The notes beneath the pieces were generated by a model. That model had not been told where the DNA came from, searched no databases, and saw nothing but the letters and a program-made list of their open reading frames with translations. The position numbers and the translations under genes are program-made. This document shows, in pieces, positions 1-8,803 of a stretch of 64,000 nt of DNA. The first letter of the stretch is position 1, and every line of letters starts with the position of its first letter. The DNA comes from Campylobacter concisus (GTDB lineage: Bacteria; Campylobacterota; Campylobacteria; Campylobacterales; Campylobacteraceae): the NCBI RefSeq assembly GCF_015229955.1, contig NZ_JAAKYZ010000001.1, positions 558,001 to 622,000 on the forward strand, read 5' to 3'.

Positions 1-263
1 TTTTGTAGATATTTTCTAATCTCTCTTAGCTGATCAAGTGGGCTCATGCCATCGCCACTGCTTGTAGTAGCTCCAGCTGCAAAAAGCTGCTTTAAGCCAG
101 CAACTCTGATCATATAAAATTCATCAAGATTTGTCATATAAATGGCTATAAATTTTAGCTTTTCAAGTAAAGGAATTTCCTTTTCACACTGAGCGAGCAC
201 CCTTGAATTAAAGCGTAGCCAGCTTAATTCTCGGTTTATAAAAAGAGTTTCATTTTCGCTCAT
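1..263 (-). CDS. ppk: Polyphosphate kinase, N-terminal part (cut by window edge)
   Basis: Reverse-strand translation starts [19 protein letters not shown] and continues through a segment with [19 protein letters not shown]. These are the conserved N-terminal motifs of polyphosphate kinase 1, which makes inorganic polyphosphate from ATP. Only about 87 residues lie in the window; the catalytic histidine region is outside it. Two ATG codons are adjacent (266-264 and 263-261). An AAGGAG ribosome site ends at 270, so the second ATG has the better spacing. The gene runs out of the window on the minus strand. Family assignment is confident; completeness cannot be judged. Confidence 0.9.
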   Translation of the reverse strand, partial: MSENETLFINRELSWLRFNSRVLAQCEKEIPLLEKLKFIAIYMTNLDEFYMIRVAGLKQLFAAGATTSSGDGMSPLDQLREIRKYLQ

Positions 264-376
264 CATCTTCTCCTTGTGCGTTTTTGAGTTATTTTATGAT
301 ATGTGCGGTTATAAAGTTCTTACTTTATTTAAAATTTTGGTTACAATAAGTCAAAACTTAAATTTAAAGGCTTGTT

Positions 377-457
377 ATGTCTGATTATGTGATATTAGTT
401 GGTATCTTTTTAGTGGCAGTCGTTGTTTTTGCGCTTATTAAAAAGATATCGTTTTAG
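377..457 (+). CDS. 26-residue membrane micro-protein (putative)
   Basis: A short ORF encodes 26 residues: a short polar N-terminus (MSDYV), one hydrophobic helix of about 17 residues, then a basic end (KKISF). AAAGG lies about 7 bases before the ATG, and a TACAAT -10-like box lies at 342-347. It is divergent from ppk and its stop overlaps the 3' end of the opposite-strand Nudix gene by 4 bases. The single transmembrane segment with a positive C-terminal flank looks like a genuine small inner-membrane protein. I recognise no family. The signals are good for so short an ORF, but chance is not excluded. Confidence 0.5.
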   Translation: MSDYVILVGIFLVAVVVFALIKKISF

Positions 458-1038
458 CTTTTAAATTTCTCCCACCACAAATAAGCAAATATGAGCCCAA
501 AGCCCTTGACTTTGCTCTCGTCAAAGGCAAATTTCATCATATCTTCTCGTTTTATAAAAATAAGCTCGATGTCTTCGCCATCGACGCCACCGCCAGAATT
601 TACTTTCATATTCTCATCGATTTTAGCGTAAAACATCGTTTGTGTGTTGCCTCCAAAGCCAAAAGCACCGTATGTCATTGTGATACGCTCTATCTCTTTT
701 AGCTCATAGCCCACTTCTTCGATCGCTTCTTCTCTAGCTGTTTGCTCTTCGCTTAGTCCTTTATCCATAAGCCCTGCGCAAAGCTCATAAGTAAAGCCTT
801 GCTCATTTGTTTTGATGCCTTCTTTCTCTTGTGAGTACCAAACAGCCGGGCGAAACTGCTTTACAAACAAAAAGGCATCCTTTTGCTCGTGATATAAAAA
901 AATACTAACGCTATTCATCACTTTTACGCAGTCCCAGTCTCTTTGGACACCATTTTGCATAAATTTCATCTTAAATGGCTTTAGGTATTTTGACTCATCA
1001 AGAGGCAGAATTTCTAAATTGGTTATAGTAGTATCCAT
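454..1038 (-). CDS. Nudix hydrolase, UDP-sugar/ADP-ribose diphosphatase type
   Basis: The 194-residue protein has a Nudix box at about residues 89-111 (GLMDKGLSEEQTAREEAIEE, then VGY). The glutamates that bind the metal are present. The usual arginine of REUXEEXGU is a glutamate in the best register, with an arginine next to it. Flanking motifs YELCAGLMDKG, GGNTQTMFYAKI and GFGLIFAYLWW resemble the NUDT14-type nucleoside-diphosphate-sugar pyrophosphatases, so ADP-ribose or UDP-sugar is the likely substrate (inference). The start lies 16 bases inside the end of mgtE, which suggests translational coupling. No signal peptide, so probably cytosolic. Confidence 0.82.
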   Translation of the reverse strand: MDTTITNLEILPLDESKYLKPFKMKFMQNGVQRDWDCVKVMNSVSIFLYHEQKDAFLFVKQFRPAVWYSQEKEGIKTNEQGFTYELCAGLMDKGLSEEQTAREEAIEEVGYELKEIERITMTYGAFGFGGNTQTMFYAKIDENMKVNSGGGVDGEDIELIFIKREDMMKFAFDESKVKGFGLIFAYLWWEKFKS

Positions 1039-2390
1039 TTTGCAAGTCCTAAAAAGCTAAAAAATCCTATCGCATCAGTAAAAGTAGTAAGAATGACGGC
1101 TGAGCCGACTGCAGGATCTATGTTAAAGCGCCTTAGCGTTAAAGGTATAATCGTGCCAAAAAAGCCAGCAAAGAATAAATTCGTAACCATGCTAAGCCCG
1201 ATAACAACGCCAAGCATACCTTTGTCAAACCAAACAGAGGCGATTATGCCCATTACCACACCAAAGATTAGTCCATTTATGAGTGAAATACTAACCTCAC
1301 GTTTTAGAACATTTTTGGCATCTTTAAACTCGATCTCACCAAGCGCTAAACGGCGAACCGTAACGGCAAGCGCTTGTGTGCCGGTATTTCCACCCATTGA
1401 TGCAACTATTGGCATTAAAACAGCAAGAGCGACGTAAGCTGCGATTGTCTCATCAAAAAGTCCGATTATGGATGAGCTAAAAAGAGCTGTTAGTAAATTT
1501 ACACCAAGCCAAACCGCACGACCACGACCTGCTTTAAATAGCGTATCGTCCTCTTCTGACTCGTCATCAACGCCGGCCAGGTTATAAATTTGCTCAGTTG
1601 CACTCTCTTGAATGTAGTCGTGAATATCATCAGACGTGATACGACCAAGCAAAATTCCAGTGCTACTAGTAACTGCAATAACGTTTAGATCGTACTCTTG
1701 AAACATATCAGCGACATTTTGCATAAGGTCCATATCATTTGCAACGTGTGGCTTGTAGTGATCGATCTGTGCTGACTCGATATTTTGCTTTAGCGTCTTT
1801 GTAAAATCAAAAAGTATAAGATCTTCAAGCGGAATAGCGTATTGTAAAACGCCATTTTTATCGATAATAAAAAGCTGCGAGATATTTTCTAGCTTGCCTT
1901 CTTGTTTTTCTCGTCTAAGTCTTGCTACTGCATTGCCAAGCTTTTCCTCAAGATGAGCCGAGAAGAGCTCTGTTTGCATGTGAGCACCGGCTCTATCTTC
2001 TTCGTAGCTTCTAAGCCTTAAAATTTCATTTTGGTTTTCTCTGTCAAGCTCGTTAAAAAGCTCTCTAGCTTTATCCTCGTCAATGTCCTCGATGTATTGA
2101 AGCAAGTCAGTCGCATCATCACTCTCTAGCTCTTCAAGTGCTTCTACGATCTTTTCAGCTGGAAGTTGTTCGATCACATCTTTTAGCATATGATCAGGTA
2201 ACTCAATAGCAACATCACCTAAAATTTCAGGATCTAGCTTCTCAAGATAGTGAGCAAAAAGCTCTTCATCGTGCTTTTTAAGTGTTTTTAGGTGCTGGGC
2301 TAGCTCGTAAGGCGAGAGTTCATTGTCTTCTAAATTTTCATCTAAATGCTGATCTATCAGCTCTTTTGCTTCTTCTAGTTCTTGGCTCAA
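1023..2390 (-). CDS. mgtE: Magnesium transporter MgtE
   Basis: The 455-residue protein has the MgtE layout. An acidic N-terminal helical domain (about 1-130) carries repeats such as LPAEKIVEALEELESDDATDLL. A CBS pair follows (about 135-260), then five membrane helices at the C-terminus with the family motif MPIVASMGGNTGTQALAV. MgtE is a homodimeric Mg2+ channel gated by Mg2+ bound to the N and CBS domains. It starts 9 bases after the M23 peptidase stop and overlaps the Nudix gene downstream, so the three probably form one transcript. I see no Mg-sensing leader, and there is no room for one. Length is normal. Confidence 0.95.
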   Translation of the reverse strand: MSQELEEAKELIDQHLDENLEDNELSPYELAQHLKTLKKHDEELFAHYLEKLDPEILGDVAIELPDHMLKDVIEQLPAEKIVEALEELESDDATDLLQYIEDIDEDKARELFNELDRENQNEILRLRSYEEDRAGAHMQTELFSAHLEEKLGNAVARLRREKQEGKLENISQLFIIDKNGVLQYAIPLEDLILFDFTKTLKQNIESAQIDHYKPHVANDMDLMQNVADMFQEYDLNVIAVTSSTGILLGRITSDDIHDYIQESATEQIYNLAGVDDESEEDDTLFKAGRGRAVWLGVNLLTALFSSSIIGLFDETIAAYVALAVLMPIVASMGGNTGTQALAVTVRRLALGEIEFKDAKNVLKREVSISLINGLIFGVVMGIIASVWFDKGMLGVVIGLSMVTNLFFAGFFGTIIPLTLRRFNIDPAVGSAVILTTFTDAIGFFSFLGLAKWILL

Positions 2391-2399
2391 GTTTTACCT

Positions 2400-3569
2400 T
2401 TAAAATTCTATTACATTAGGGAAAAATTCCACTTTGTGATACTCTTTTTCATTGCTTAAAGCATTTTTTATTAGCTCGTCATTTTTGCTAACAACTGCTT
2501 TAAATTTAGCTGATTCTTTCTTATCCTCTAGGCTTTTAACGACCTTTATTGCACTTTCTGGATTGATAGGCTTATTATCTCTATAAAGACCAAAATGAAG
2601 ATGTGGCCCTGTGCTCATACCGCTTGTGCCAACGTAAGCTATAAGCGTGCCTTGCTTGACTTTTAAACCACCTTTTATGCCTTTAGCAAAGCCATTTAGG
2701 TGAGCATAAAGTGTCTCATAGCCACCAGCGTGGGAGATGATGACGGTTCTGCCATATCCGCTTTTTTGTCCGACAAATTTAACCGTACCATCGCCTGCAG
2801 CTTTGATTGGTGTACCTTTTGGAGCACCGTAGTCAACGCCAAGGTGCGCTCTATATCTTTGTAAAATAGGGTGCCATCTTTTTAGAGTAAAAGCTGATGT
2901 GATTCTAGCATTTGCAAGAGGGCGGACTAATAAAAATTTATCATTTTTCTTGCCGTTTTTATCATAAAATTTATCTTCAAATTTATACATGACATATCGT
3001 TTATTTTTCGTTTCTATCATCGCAGCATAAATTTCTGGAGTACCAAAAGAGCGGCCCATACGTATTTTTTGATTATAAACGATAGCGATCGTATCGCCTT
3101 TGTTTATCTTTTTAAAATCAATGCCACTTCCTTTAAAAATTTCTTTAAAGCCAAGAGCTAGCGTGCCAGAGCCAGTATAGTCAAAAATGTCCTCAGAGAC
3201 TGATTTATCGACCTTTAAGGCTAAAAATTTATCCTCACTTTGATAAGAGATGGGAAGAAATTCGAGCTTAAATTTATCATTGTCATCTCTAAAAATATGC
3301 ATTTGAAGCTCGTCACTAACAGGGATTAGTACTTGTTTGGTGTTGCCGTTGTCGTCTTTATAAATTTGATACTTTGTGCCAGCGATGATCTCTTCTGTTA
3401 GTTCTTGATCTTCGGTTGCTAAGTTATAGTAAAGTGAAAGTGGGATTTTGTTTGTCTCTAAGAAATTTAAGAAGTTACTTCCATTTGGCCAGCTAAGTTC
3501 GTCGATACTTGGCTTTATAGCGTATAAATTTATAGATAATATTGCAAAAATTATAAAAATACGAGGCAT
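2400..3569 (-). CDS. M23 peptidoglycan endopeptidase, Csd3/HdpA/Pgp3-like
   Basis: The 389-residue protein begins with a signal peptide (IFIIFAILSINLYA) and ends in an M23/LytM domain. Zinc ligands are visible: H242 and D246 in HLGVDYGAPKG, H290 in LYAHLNG, and H323/H325 in GPHLHFG. The long N-terminal half matches the inhibitory/OapA-like region of Helicobacter Csd3 (HdpA) and Campylobacter Pgp3. Those are D,D-endopeptidases/carboxypeptidases that trim peptide crosslinks and set helical cell shape. It is the first gene of the run leading into mgtE and is divergent from the PgbA-like gene. Family call is strong; the exact orthologue is inferred. Confidence 0.88.
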   Translation of the reverse strand: MPRIFIIFAILSINLYAIKPSIDELSWPNGSNFLNFLETNKIPLSLYYNLATEDQELTEEIIAGTKYQIYKDDNGNTKQVLIPVSDELQMHIFRDDNDKFKLEFLPISYQSEDKFLALKVDKSVSEDIFDYTGSGTLALGFKEIFKGSGIDFKKINKGDTIAIVYNQKIRMGRSFGTPEIYAAMIETKNKRYVMYKFEDKFYDKNGKKNDKFLLVRPLANARITSAFTLKRWHPILQRYRAHLGVDYGAPKGTPIKAAGDGTVKFVGQKSGYGRTVIISHAGGYETLYAHLNGFAKGIKGGLKVKQGTLIAYVGTSGMSTGPHLHFGLYRDNKPINPESAIKVVKSLEDKKESAKFKAVVSKNDELIKNALSNEKEYHKVEFFPNVIEF

Positions 3570-3645
3570 TAATATCCTTTTAAAAAGCTGGTGGGATTTT
3601 AACTAAAACTTGCTTTAATTTTGCAAAAGATAAAGCATTTTAGGC

Positions 3646-3651
3646 TATAAT
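3646..3651 (+). promoter_or_regulatory. -10 box for PgbA-like gene
   Basis: TATAAT in the context TTTTAGGCTATAATCGC, 32 bases before the ATG at 3683 and followed by a TAGGAG ribosome site. The upstream stretch is T-rich, as in Campylobacter sigma-70 promoters, which lack a strong -35. Confidence 0.6.
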
Positions 3652-3682
3652 CGCTCTAAAAATTTAAACTTAGGAGATATTT

Positions 3683-4405
3683 TTGAAACGTATATTTGTG
3701 ATTTTATCGCTAGTTTTTGGCTTTGCTTTTGGGGCTGATTTTTCTTTAAATGAGTATAGAACTCCTATAATTAGCGTCGATAGTGATGGCACAGCGACGA
3801 TAGTTGATAGTCCAGAAATTTTAATCGGCTCAAGTGGCGTTGTGCTTCATAAATTCGATACTGATAGCTCTATCATCGCAAGAGTTAGCGTTATCTCAAA
3901 AAATTCTGGCTTTGCTAAGATTAGATTTGAGGTGTTTGATCTGCTTGAACAAAAGGCACTCCCACTTCCAGGCATTGCACCTGCAAATGGCGATATGGTC
4001 GTGCTAAACTATCTTTATAACCGCTCATTAATCATCGTGCCAAATAAAGAAATTTACGAAGAGATCACTTCTGCGTTTCCAAATATGATATTTATCCACC
4101 CAGATATTATAGGAGCGTATCTAAGCTACGAATACAAGCCAAATCCAAGCAGAGATGACTTTAGAAAAATGTGTGCTCAAAGTGCAGCTGGTCTAATTTT
4201 CGTAGCGATGGATGGCAGAAGCGTTTTTGCCGATTGCCAAAGCTTTAAAGTGCTAAAAGAATTTAAAAGTGGCGAGGTTGAGTACTATCAGCTACCATTT
4301 TATACAAGAGTTAGCGACATAGACACTGTGTTTTGGAAGCTAAATAGCGAGCACATTAACAACTACGACGCTCACTACGAAAAACTTTTTGAAGAAGATA
4401 ACTGA
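3683..4405 (+). CDS. PgbA N-terminal-domain protein (plasminogen-binding-protein-like)
   Basis: The 240-residue protein has a signal peptide (MKRIFVILSLVFGFAFGA) and then a domain resembling the N-terminal domain of the Helicobacter plasminogen-binding protein PgbA: SLNEYRTPIISVD, then SGVVLHKFD and a long mixed alpha/beta region. It ends at about the point where that domain ends, with no repetitive C-terminal extension. It is therefore likely an exported envelope protein, but plasminogen binding cannot be inferred because that activity maps to parts missing here. It sits 3 bases before the YihY gene and is probably cotranscribed with it. Confidence 0.7.
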   Translation: MKRIFVILSLVFGFAFGADFSLNEYRTPIISVDSDGTATIVDSPEILIGSSGVVLHKFDTDSSIIARVSVISKNSGFAKIRFEVFDLLEQKALPLPGIAPANGDMVVLNYLYNRSLIIVPNKEIYEEITSAFPNMIFIHPDIIGAYLSYEYKPNPSRDDFRKMCAQSAAGLIFVAMDGRSVFADCQSFKVLKEFKSGEVEYYQLPFYTRVSDIDTVFWKLNSEHINNYDAHYEKLFEEDN

Positions 4406-4408
4406 TAA

Positions 4409-5230
4409 ATGAGCCGTTTGTCCTTAAGTAAACAAAGTTTAAAAGAGTTTTTAAATTTACTTCCAACGCTTAAGGACAAAGAGCTCTTTCACTACGCTTC
4501 AAGCCTTAGTTTTCATACGATTTTATCGATCATTCCGATACTTCTTATATCGTTTTCTATCTTTACAAAACTGCCTAGTTTTGAGGATTATTACGCCAAG
4601 ATTCAGGACTTTATCTTTTCGGCTCTTTTGCCAAGCAACCAAGAGATCATTTCAAACTACTTGCAAAATTTCTTACAAAATAGCGGAAATTTGGGCATAG
4701 TTGGCTTTGTAGCGATGATATTTACATCGGCTATGTTTTTTAGTGACTACGAGTATGTAGTTTTGAAAGTGACACGTGCAAGTAAGGCTAGAGGATTTTG
4801 GTCAGCACTTAGCTCGTATTGGACGCTTATCACGCTCGCGCCACTTGGTCTTGCTGGTAGTTTTTATCTTTCAAGCCTCATTCAAGAGATGCTAAACTCA
4901 AACGTGATCACAAACTCGATAAATTTTTTGAGCATATTCCCATATCTCATCATTTGGGCGATATTTTGCATCACATATCTCATCTCAGTAAATGACGAGA
5001 TAAAGTTTAAAAGCGCATTTTTTAGCTCATTTGCCGCTTCGCTTGTTTGGTATATTGGCAAGTCGGCCTTTGTCTATTATGTCCTTTATAATAAAACCTA
5101 TCTAAGCGTTTATGGCTCGTTTTCAGCAGTGCTTTTCTTCTTTGTCTGGATCTACATCTCGTGGATCATCTTTTTATATGGACTAAAGCTTTGCGCTTAT
5201 CTCTCAAACAGCTCAAAATTTAAAAGATAA
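4409..5230 (+). CDS. YihY/BrkB-family inner-membrane protein
   Basis: The 273-residue polytopic protein has about six hydrophobic helices and the family signatures FHYASSLSFHTILSIIPILL near the N-terminus and YGSFSAVLFFFVWIYISWII near the C-terminus. Members were once called ribonuclease BN by mistake; they are better described as YihY-type transporters or exporters of unknown substrate. The gene follows the PgbA-like gene closely (stop and ATG 3 bases apart). Family assignment is firm; function is open. Confidence 0.85.
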   Translation: MSRLSLSKQSLKEFLNLLPTLKDKELFHYASSLSFHTILSIIPILLISFSIFTKLPSFEDYYAKIQDFIFSALLPSNQEIISNYLQNFLQNSGNLGIVGFVAMIFTSAMFFSDYEYVVLKVTRASKARGFWSALSSYWTLITLAPLGLAGSFYLSSLIQEMLNSNVITNSINFLSIFPYLIIWAIFCITYLISVNDEIKFKSAFFSSFAASLVWYIGKSAFVYYVLYNKTYLSVYGSFSAVLFFFVWIYISWIIFLYGLKLCAYLSNSSKFKR

Positions 5231-5269
5231 ATTTAATAGTTCACACCAGCTAGCGTGATTTATATTATT

Positions 5270-5293
5270 TTATGTAAAATCTTATGTAAAATC
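5270..5293. repeat. Two tandem copies of a 12-bp unit
   Basis: TTATGTAAAATC occurs twice head to tail at 5270-5281 and 5282-5293, between the convergent yihY-like gene and the unknown gene at 5292-6317. The second copy reaches into that gene's stop codon. It could come from a slip duplication; no function is evident. Confidence 0.6.
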
Positions 5294-6317
5294 AGCGTTT
5301 AAACTCGCAAATTTCTATCTTTATACCAAGCTCTTTACTAAATTTGCTAGCAGTCTTGGCCAGCTCATCTTTATCAAAACAGATAAGATCTATGTAAGAT
5401 CGCATCTCGCCATTTGCTTCACCTATGATCTCGCAAATTTCACTCTCTTTTAGCGCATCTGAAATTTTGTTTTTGCTATCAACGCCAAACTGTATGTCGC
5501 CACCGTGAGATATGGCTAAAAAGCAAAAATTTATGCCAAGCTCAAAAGCTTCGTTATAAGTATCGCTTGCACCGTCGTAGTACTCGTTTAGTAGCTCGAT
5601 AAGAGATGTAAATCCTGTGAAAACGTCGTCACGTAGCTTGTTTGAGCGAGGTTCTAGCTCATAGACTATAAAATTCTTAAGTGGCTCGTTTGAGGCTTCT
5701 TTACCAAATTTCTCATCTATAAGATCGGCAAAGTCGATCAGTGGCACGCCTTTTTCTCTTGGCTCGTCTATTATCTCAAACTCTCCAAGCATATTTATCA
5801 TGATCATCTCACCAACTACGTTGTCACAAAGTATGAGTGATAATGTATATGCCTTATTTTCATCTTCGCTTTTAAGCTTACTTAGAGTCTCGTTATATAG
5901 GCACATATCTACGCTTTTGTCGTTAAAATTTGCATAGACCATGACCTCATTTGCATCAACGCTTACGCCATACATTTGTATAGTAGCTACATTGCGCGGT
6001 GCACGTGGTTTGCCAAGTGTGCAAGTAAGCTTTGCCTCATACTCTTTTGGCATGCGCGATTTTATAAATTTAAGCCACAAAAGCCTATGTTTAAGTCCTT
6101 CTGGAGTGAGTACTAGATCGATCTTTCCATCAATAAGGCCTATCATAAAAGTTGGATCAACTAAACATAAATTTAGCGCTTCTTCGGTCATTTTGCTTGC
6201 AGCTTCAAAATTTTTATCTTCTAAATTTTGTTTGATGGCGTCTAAATTTTTGCCAAACTCGCTCCAAAATTTATCAACTCTGCTTGCAAAGCTAGAGCTC
6301 TTTTTAGAAAACCACAT
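5292..6317 (-). CDS. Conserved protein of unknown function
   Basis: The 341-residue protein has no signal peptide or membrane helix. The N-terminus (WFSKKSSSFASRVDKFWSEF) is helical and charged. The middle contains RMPKEYEAKLTCTLGKPRAPRN and a strand-rich region. The C-terminal part is acidic. I do not recognise a named domain. It lies 3 bases downstream of the PPP-type phosphatase gene on the same strand, so the two are probably coexpressed. Reading frame and codon usage look like a normal gene. Confidence 0.7.
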   Translation of the reverse strand: MWFSKKSSSFASRVDKFWSEFGKNLDAIKQNLEDKNFEAASKMTEEALNLCLVDPTFMIGLIDGKIDLVLTPEGLKHRLLWLKFIKSRMPKEYEAKLTCTLGKPRAPRNVATIQMYGVSVDANEVMVYANFNDKSVDMCLYNETLSKLKSEDENKAYTLSLILCDNVVGEMIMINMLGEFEIIDEPREKGVPLIDFADLIDEKFGKEASNEPLKNFIVYELEPRSNKLRDDVFTGFTSLIELLNEYYDGASDTYNEAFELGINFCFLAISHGGDIQFGVDSKNKISDALKESEICEIIGEANGEMRSYIDLICFDKDELAKTASKFSKELGIKIEICEFKR

Positions 6318-6320
6318 TTT

Positions 6321-7022
6321 TTATCCTTGTTTATTAAAATTTTCAACATTTTTTTGCGTATAAATTTTCATCGATGGAAATTCTAAGGCACTTAGCTTGT
6401 CATATCCTTCTTCATTAAAAACACATCCCGTATCGATATTGGCGCTATTCGTATAGAGCTTAGCCTCACGCACTGGCGTATGTCCGTAGACATTAAATAT
6501 GCCTTCAACTTGCATCATATCGCCTCTGCCTGATAGTACATGCCTTCTAAACTCATCTCTTGAGCTATCATCATCTCTTAAAGTCCAAAATTTACCAACA
6601 GCCGAGTGTGAAACGACCAAATGCTCGCCATTTTGGTTTTTGTGGTTTTTAAACTCTAAATATACTGGGCTACTCTCTAAAAATTCTATGTGTCTTTGTT
6701 TAAAATTTAGGCTTTGAGCTAGGTATGATCCATATGTCGCCACGCCACCATTGTTGAAAAACCAACTCGTGTCAAATGGTGCTTGGTTGTTTAAAAATTC
6801 ATATTTATTGCTTAGTAACCTTCTTTCGTGGTTTCCCATTACCATTTTATAGTTATTTTGTATGATAAGCTCGACTACATCGCAACTAAAAAGCCCCCGA
6901 TCTATCACATCTCCGACAAAGCAAATTTGTGATTTTTCTTTGTCTGGAAACTGCTTGATAAGCTCTAAAAGCGTGTTAAAACAGCCGTGCACATCGCCTA
7001 TGATATAAATTTGCTCGCTCAA
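6321..7022 (-). CDS. PPP-family metallophosphoesterase (ApaH/PrpE-like)
   Basis: The 233-residue protein shows the three PPP metal-binding motifs in order near the N-terminus: GDVHGC, GDVIDRG and GNHE. Later histidines lie in VVSHSAVG and VYGHTPV. This is the bacterial protein phosphatase / diadenosine tetraphosphatase superfamily, which uses a two-metal centre. The length fits single-domain PrpA/PrpE-type enzymes. Substrate (phosphoprotein or Ap4A) cannot be told from sequence. It leads a two-gene unit with the unknown gene downstream. Confidence 0.85.
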   Translation of the reverse strand: MSEQIYIIGDVHGCFNTLLELIKQFPDKEKSQICFVGDVIDRGLFSCDVVELIIQNNYKMVMGNHERRLLSNKYEFLNNQAPFDTSWFFNNGGVATYGSYLAQSLNFKQRHIEFLESSPVYLEFKNHKNQNGEHLVVSHSAVGKFWTLRDDDSSRDEFRRHVLSGRGDMMQVEGIFNVYGHTPVREAKLYTNSANIDTGCVFNEEGYDKLSALEFPSMKIYTQKNVENFNKQG

Positions 7023-7178
7023 TTTTTCTCCTTTGTATCAAATTTTAGTCTATTAAGCTTAAAAATGTAGTGTTAAGAAAACACTTTTGTATAGCTGTAC
7101 TATATTGGCGTAATGCTAGCGATATATAAAGTTAAAACCTAGTAAAAGATATTTAAAATTTAAGGAATTTAAAGTAGA

Positions 7179-7196
7179 AGGGAGCCTAAGCTCCCT
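7179..7196 (-). terminator. Terminator hairpin after aldehyde dehydrogenase
   Basis: A perfect 7-bp inverted repeat AGGGAGC-CTAA-GCTCCCT lies just past the stop of the minus-strand aldehyde dehydrogenase. The following T-tract on the minus strand is short (CTACTTTAAATT), so termination may be only moderate. Confidence 0.65.
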
Positions 7197-7200
7197 AAAA

Positions 7201-8676
7201 TCATTGTGCGTAAAAGCCGCTAACCTTGCCGGTTAGATCGATCATTATGTTTTTCATTTGAGTGTAGTGCTCAAGTATGATCTTGTGAGTTTCGCGGCCG
7301 ATGCCTGAGTTTTTATAGCCGCCAAATGGGCTGCCTGCTGGGATTTGGTTATAGGTGTTGATCCAGACTCTGCCAGTCTCCATAGACCTTGCAACGCGAA
7401 GTGCTTTTGTGATGTCTTGCGTGAAAATTCCGCCACCTAGGCCGTATTCGCTGTCATTTACCATTTTGATAAGTTCGGCTTCATCTTTAAATTTGATGAC
7501 AACGCCAACTGGACCAAAAATTTCTTCCTGAGCCACTCTCATATCATTTGTCACATCAACTAGCAGTGTTGGCTCGACAAATGCGCCCTTGTCGCAACCA
7601 TTTGCTGTGTAGGCTTTGCCACCGACTGCCACTTTTGCGCCTTCTTTTTTGCCGATCTCGACGTAGTTTAGAATTTGCTCAGCTTGTTTTTTATTGATTT
7701 GTGAGCCCATTTGAGTGCTAGGATCTAACGGATCGCCAACTTTTATGGTGCTAAATTTCTTAACCGCAGCCTCTATAAATTTGTCATAAAAGCTCTCTTC
7801 TACGAAAATTCTTGAACCTGCGCAGCAAACTTGACCTTGGTTAAATAGTATTCCAAGCTGAAGACCATCAAGCGCTTTGTCTAAATTTGCGTCGCTAAAG
7901 AAGATATTTGCACTCTTGCCGCCAAGCTCAAGTGTAGCTGGGATGATACGGCGAGCCGCAGCTATAGCGATATCGCGGCCGATCTCGGTTGAGCCAGTAA
8001 ATGCTAGCTTGTCGAGGCCTGGGTGGTTTTTGATCCACTCGCCACTCTTGCTGCCTCTGCCGGTTACTATGTTTATTAAGCCTTTTGGCAAAATTTTATC
8101 TATCAGTCTAAATAGCTCAAGCACGCTAAGGCTTGTCTCGCTTGATGGCTTAAATATACTCGCATCGCCTGCTGCGATCACTGGAGCTAGCTTCCAAGCT
8201 GCCATCAAAAATGGAAAATTCCAAGGTACGATCTGACCCACAACACCTATTGGCTCACGCAAAACGATAGAGAGTTGTTTCTCGTCAAGGACGTTTGCGC
8301 TGCCTTCTTCGCCCATGATAACGCCAGCAAAGTACCTAAAATGCTCTGCCGCAAAAGGGATATCGACATTTAGCGTCTCGCGGATCGGCTTGCCATTATC
8401 CATGCTCTCGACTTTTGCCAAGTGCTCTTTGTTTTCATCGATGATATCAGCGATCTTGTTTAGTAGCTTTGCACGCTCGCTAACTGTGGTATGTTTAAAT
8501 TTCTTAAAAGCCTCACGTGCAGCACGAACTGCGTCATTTACATCTTCTTCGGTAGCATCAGCGATCTTTGCAAGGTGCTCGCCGTTTGCTGGATTTTTTG
8601 CATCAAGTGTAGCGCCGTCTTTTGCGTCGCGCCACTCACCATTTATGAAAAGCCCATATTTTTCTAGTAGTTTCAT
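7201..8676 (-). CDS. NAD(P)-dependent aldehyde dehydrogenase
   Basis: The 491-residue protein is a full-length ALDH-superfamily enzyme. It shows IVPWNFPFLMAAWKLAPV and FKPSSETSLS for cofactor binding, FTGSTEIGRDIA for the Rossmann fold, LELGGKS with the catalytic base glutamate, and GQVCCAGSR with the nucleophilic cysteine (the first C aligns with Cys302 of ALDH2). The C-terminal PFGGYKNSGIGRE is typical of the AldB/acetaldehyde group. It oxidises an aldehyde to the acid; acetaldehyde or a similar short aldehyde is likely (inference). Single gene with its own terminator downstream. Confidence 0.92.
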   Translation of the reverse strand: MKLLEKYGLFINGEWRDAKDGATLDAKNPANGEHLAKIADATEEDVNDAVRAAREAFKKFKHTTVSERAKLLNKIADIIDENKEHLAKVESMDNGKPIRETLNVDIPFAAEHFRYFAGVIMGEEGSANVLDEKQLSIVLREPIGVVGQIVPWNFPFLMAAWKLAPVIAAGDASIFKPSSETSLSVLELFRLIDKILPKGLINIVTGRGSKSGEWIKNHPGLDKLAFTGSTEIGRDIAIAAARRIIPATLELGGKSANIFFSDANLDKALDGLQLGILFNQGQVCCAGSRIFVEESFYDKFIEAAVKKFSTIKVGDPLDPSTQMGSQINKKQAEQILNYVEIGKKEGAKVAVGGKAYTANGCDKGAFVEPTLLVDVTNDMRVAQEEIFGPVGVVIKFKDEAELIKMVNDSEYGLGGGIFTQDITKALRVARSMETGRVWINTYNQIPAGSPFGGYKNSGIGRETHKIILEHYTQMKNIMIDLTGKVSGFYAQ

Positions 8677-8803
8677 ACTTTTCTCCTTGATTAAGATTTT
8701 GTAAAAGGATTATAATATTAATAAAATTTATCAAAAATAAATTTTGGACATAAATTATCTTTTTTAATAAATTTTATTATTTAGAGTAGGATTATTTTAA
8801 AAT

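Noticed and set aside
1093..1437. Antisense frame inside mgtE and many similar frames opposite real genes
   Set aside because: They follow the codon pattern of the gene on the other strand, lack ribosome sites and show no domain features.
2391..2399. Mg-responsive leader for mgtE
   Set aside because: Only 9 bases separate mgtE from the previous gene.
7069..7088. Hairpin AGTGTT/AACACT with TTTT as a plus-strand terminator
   Set aside because: Stem is only 6 bp and no plus-strand gene ends nearby.
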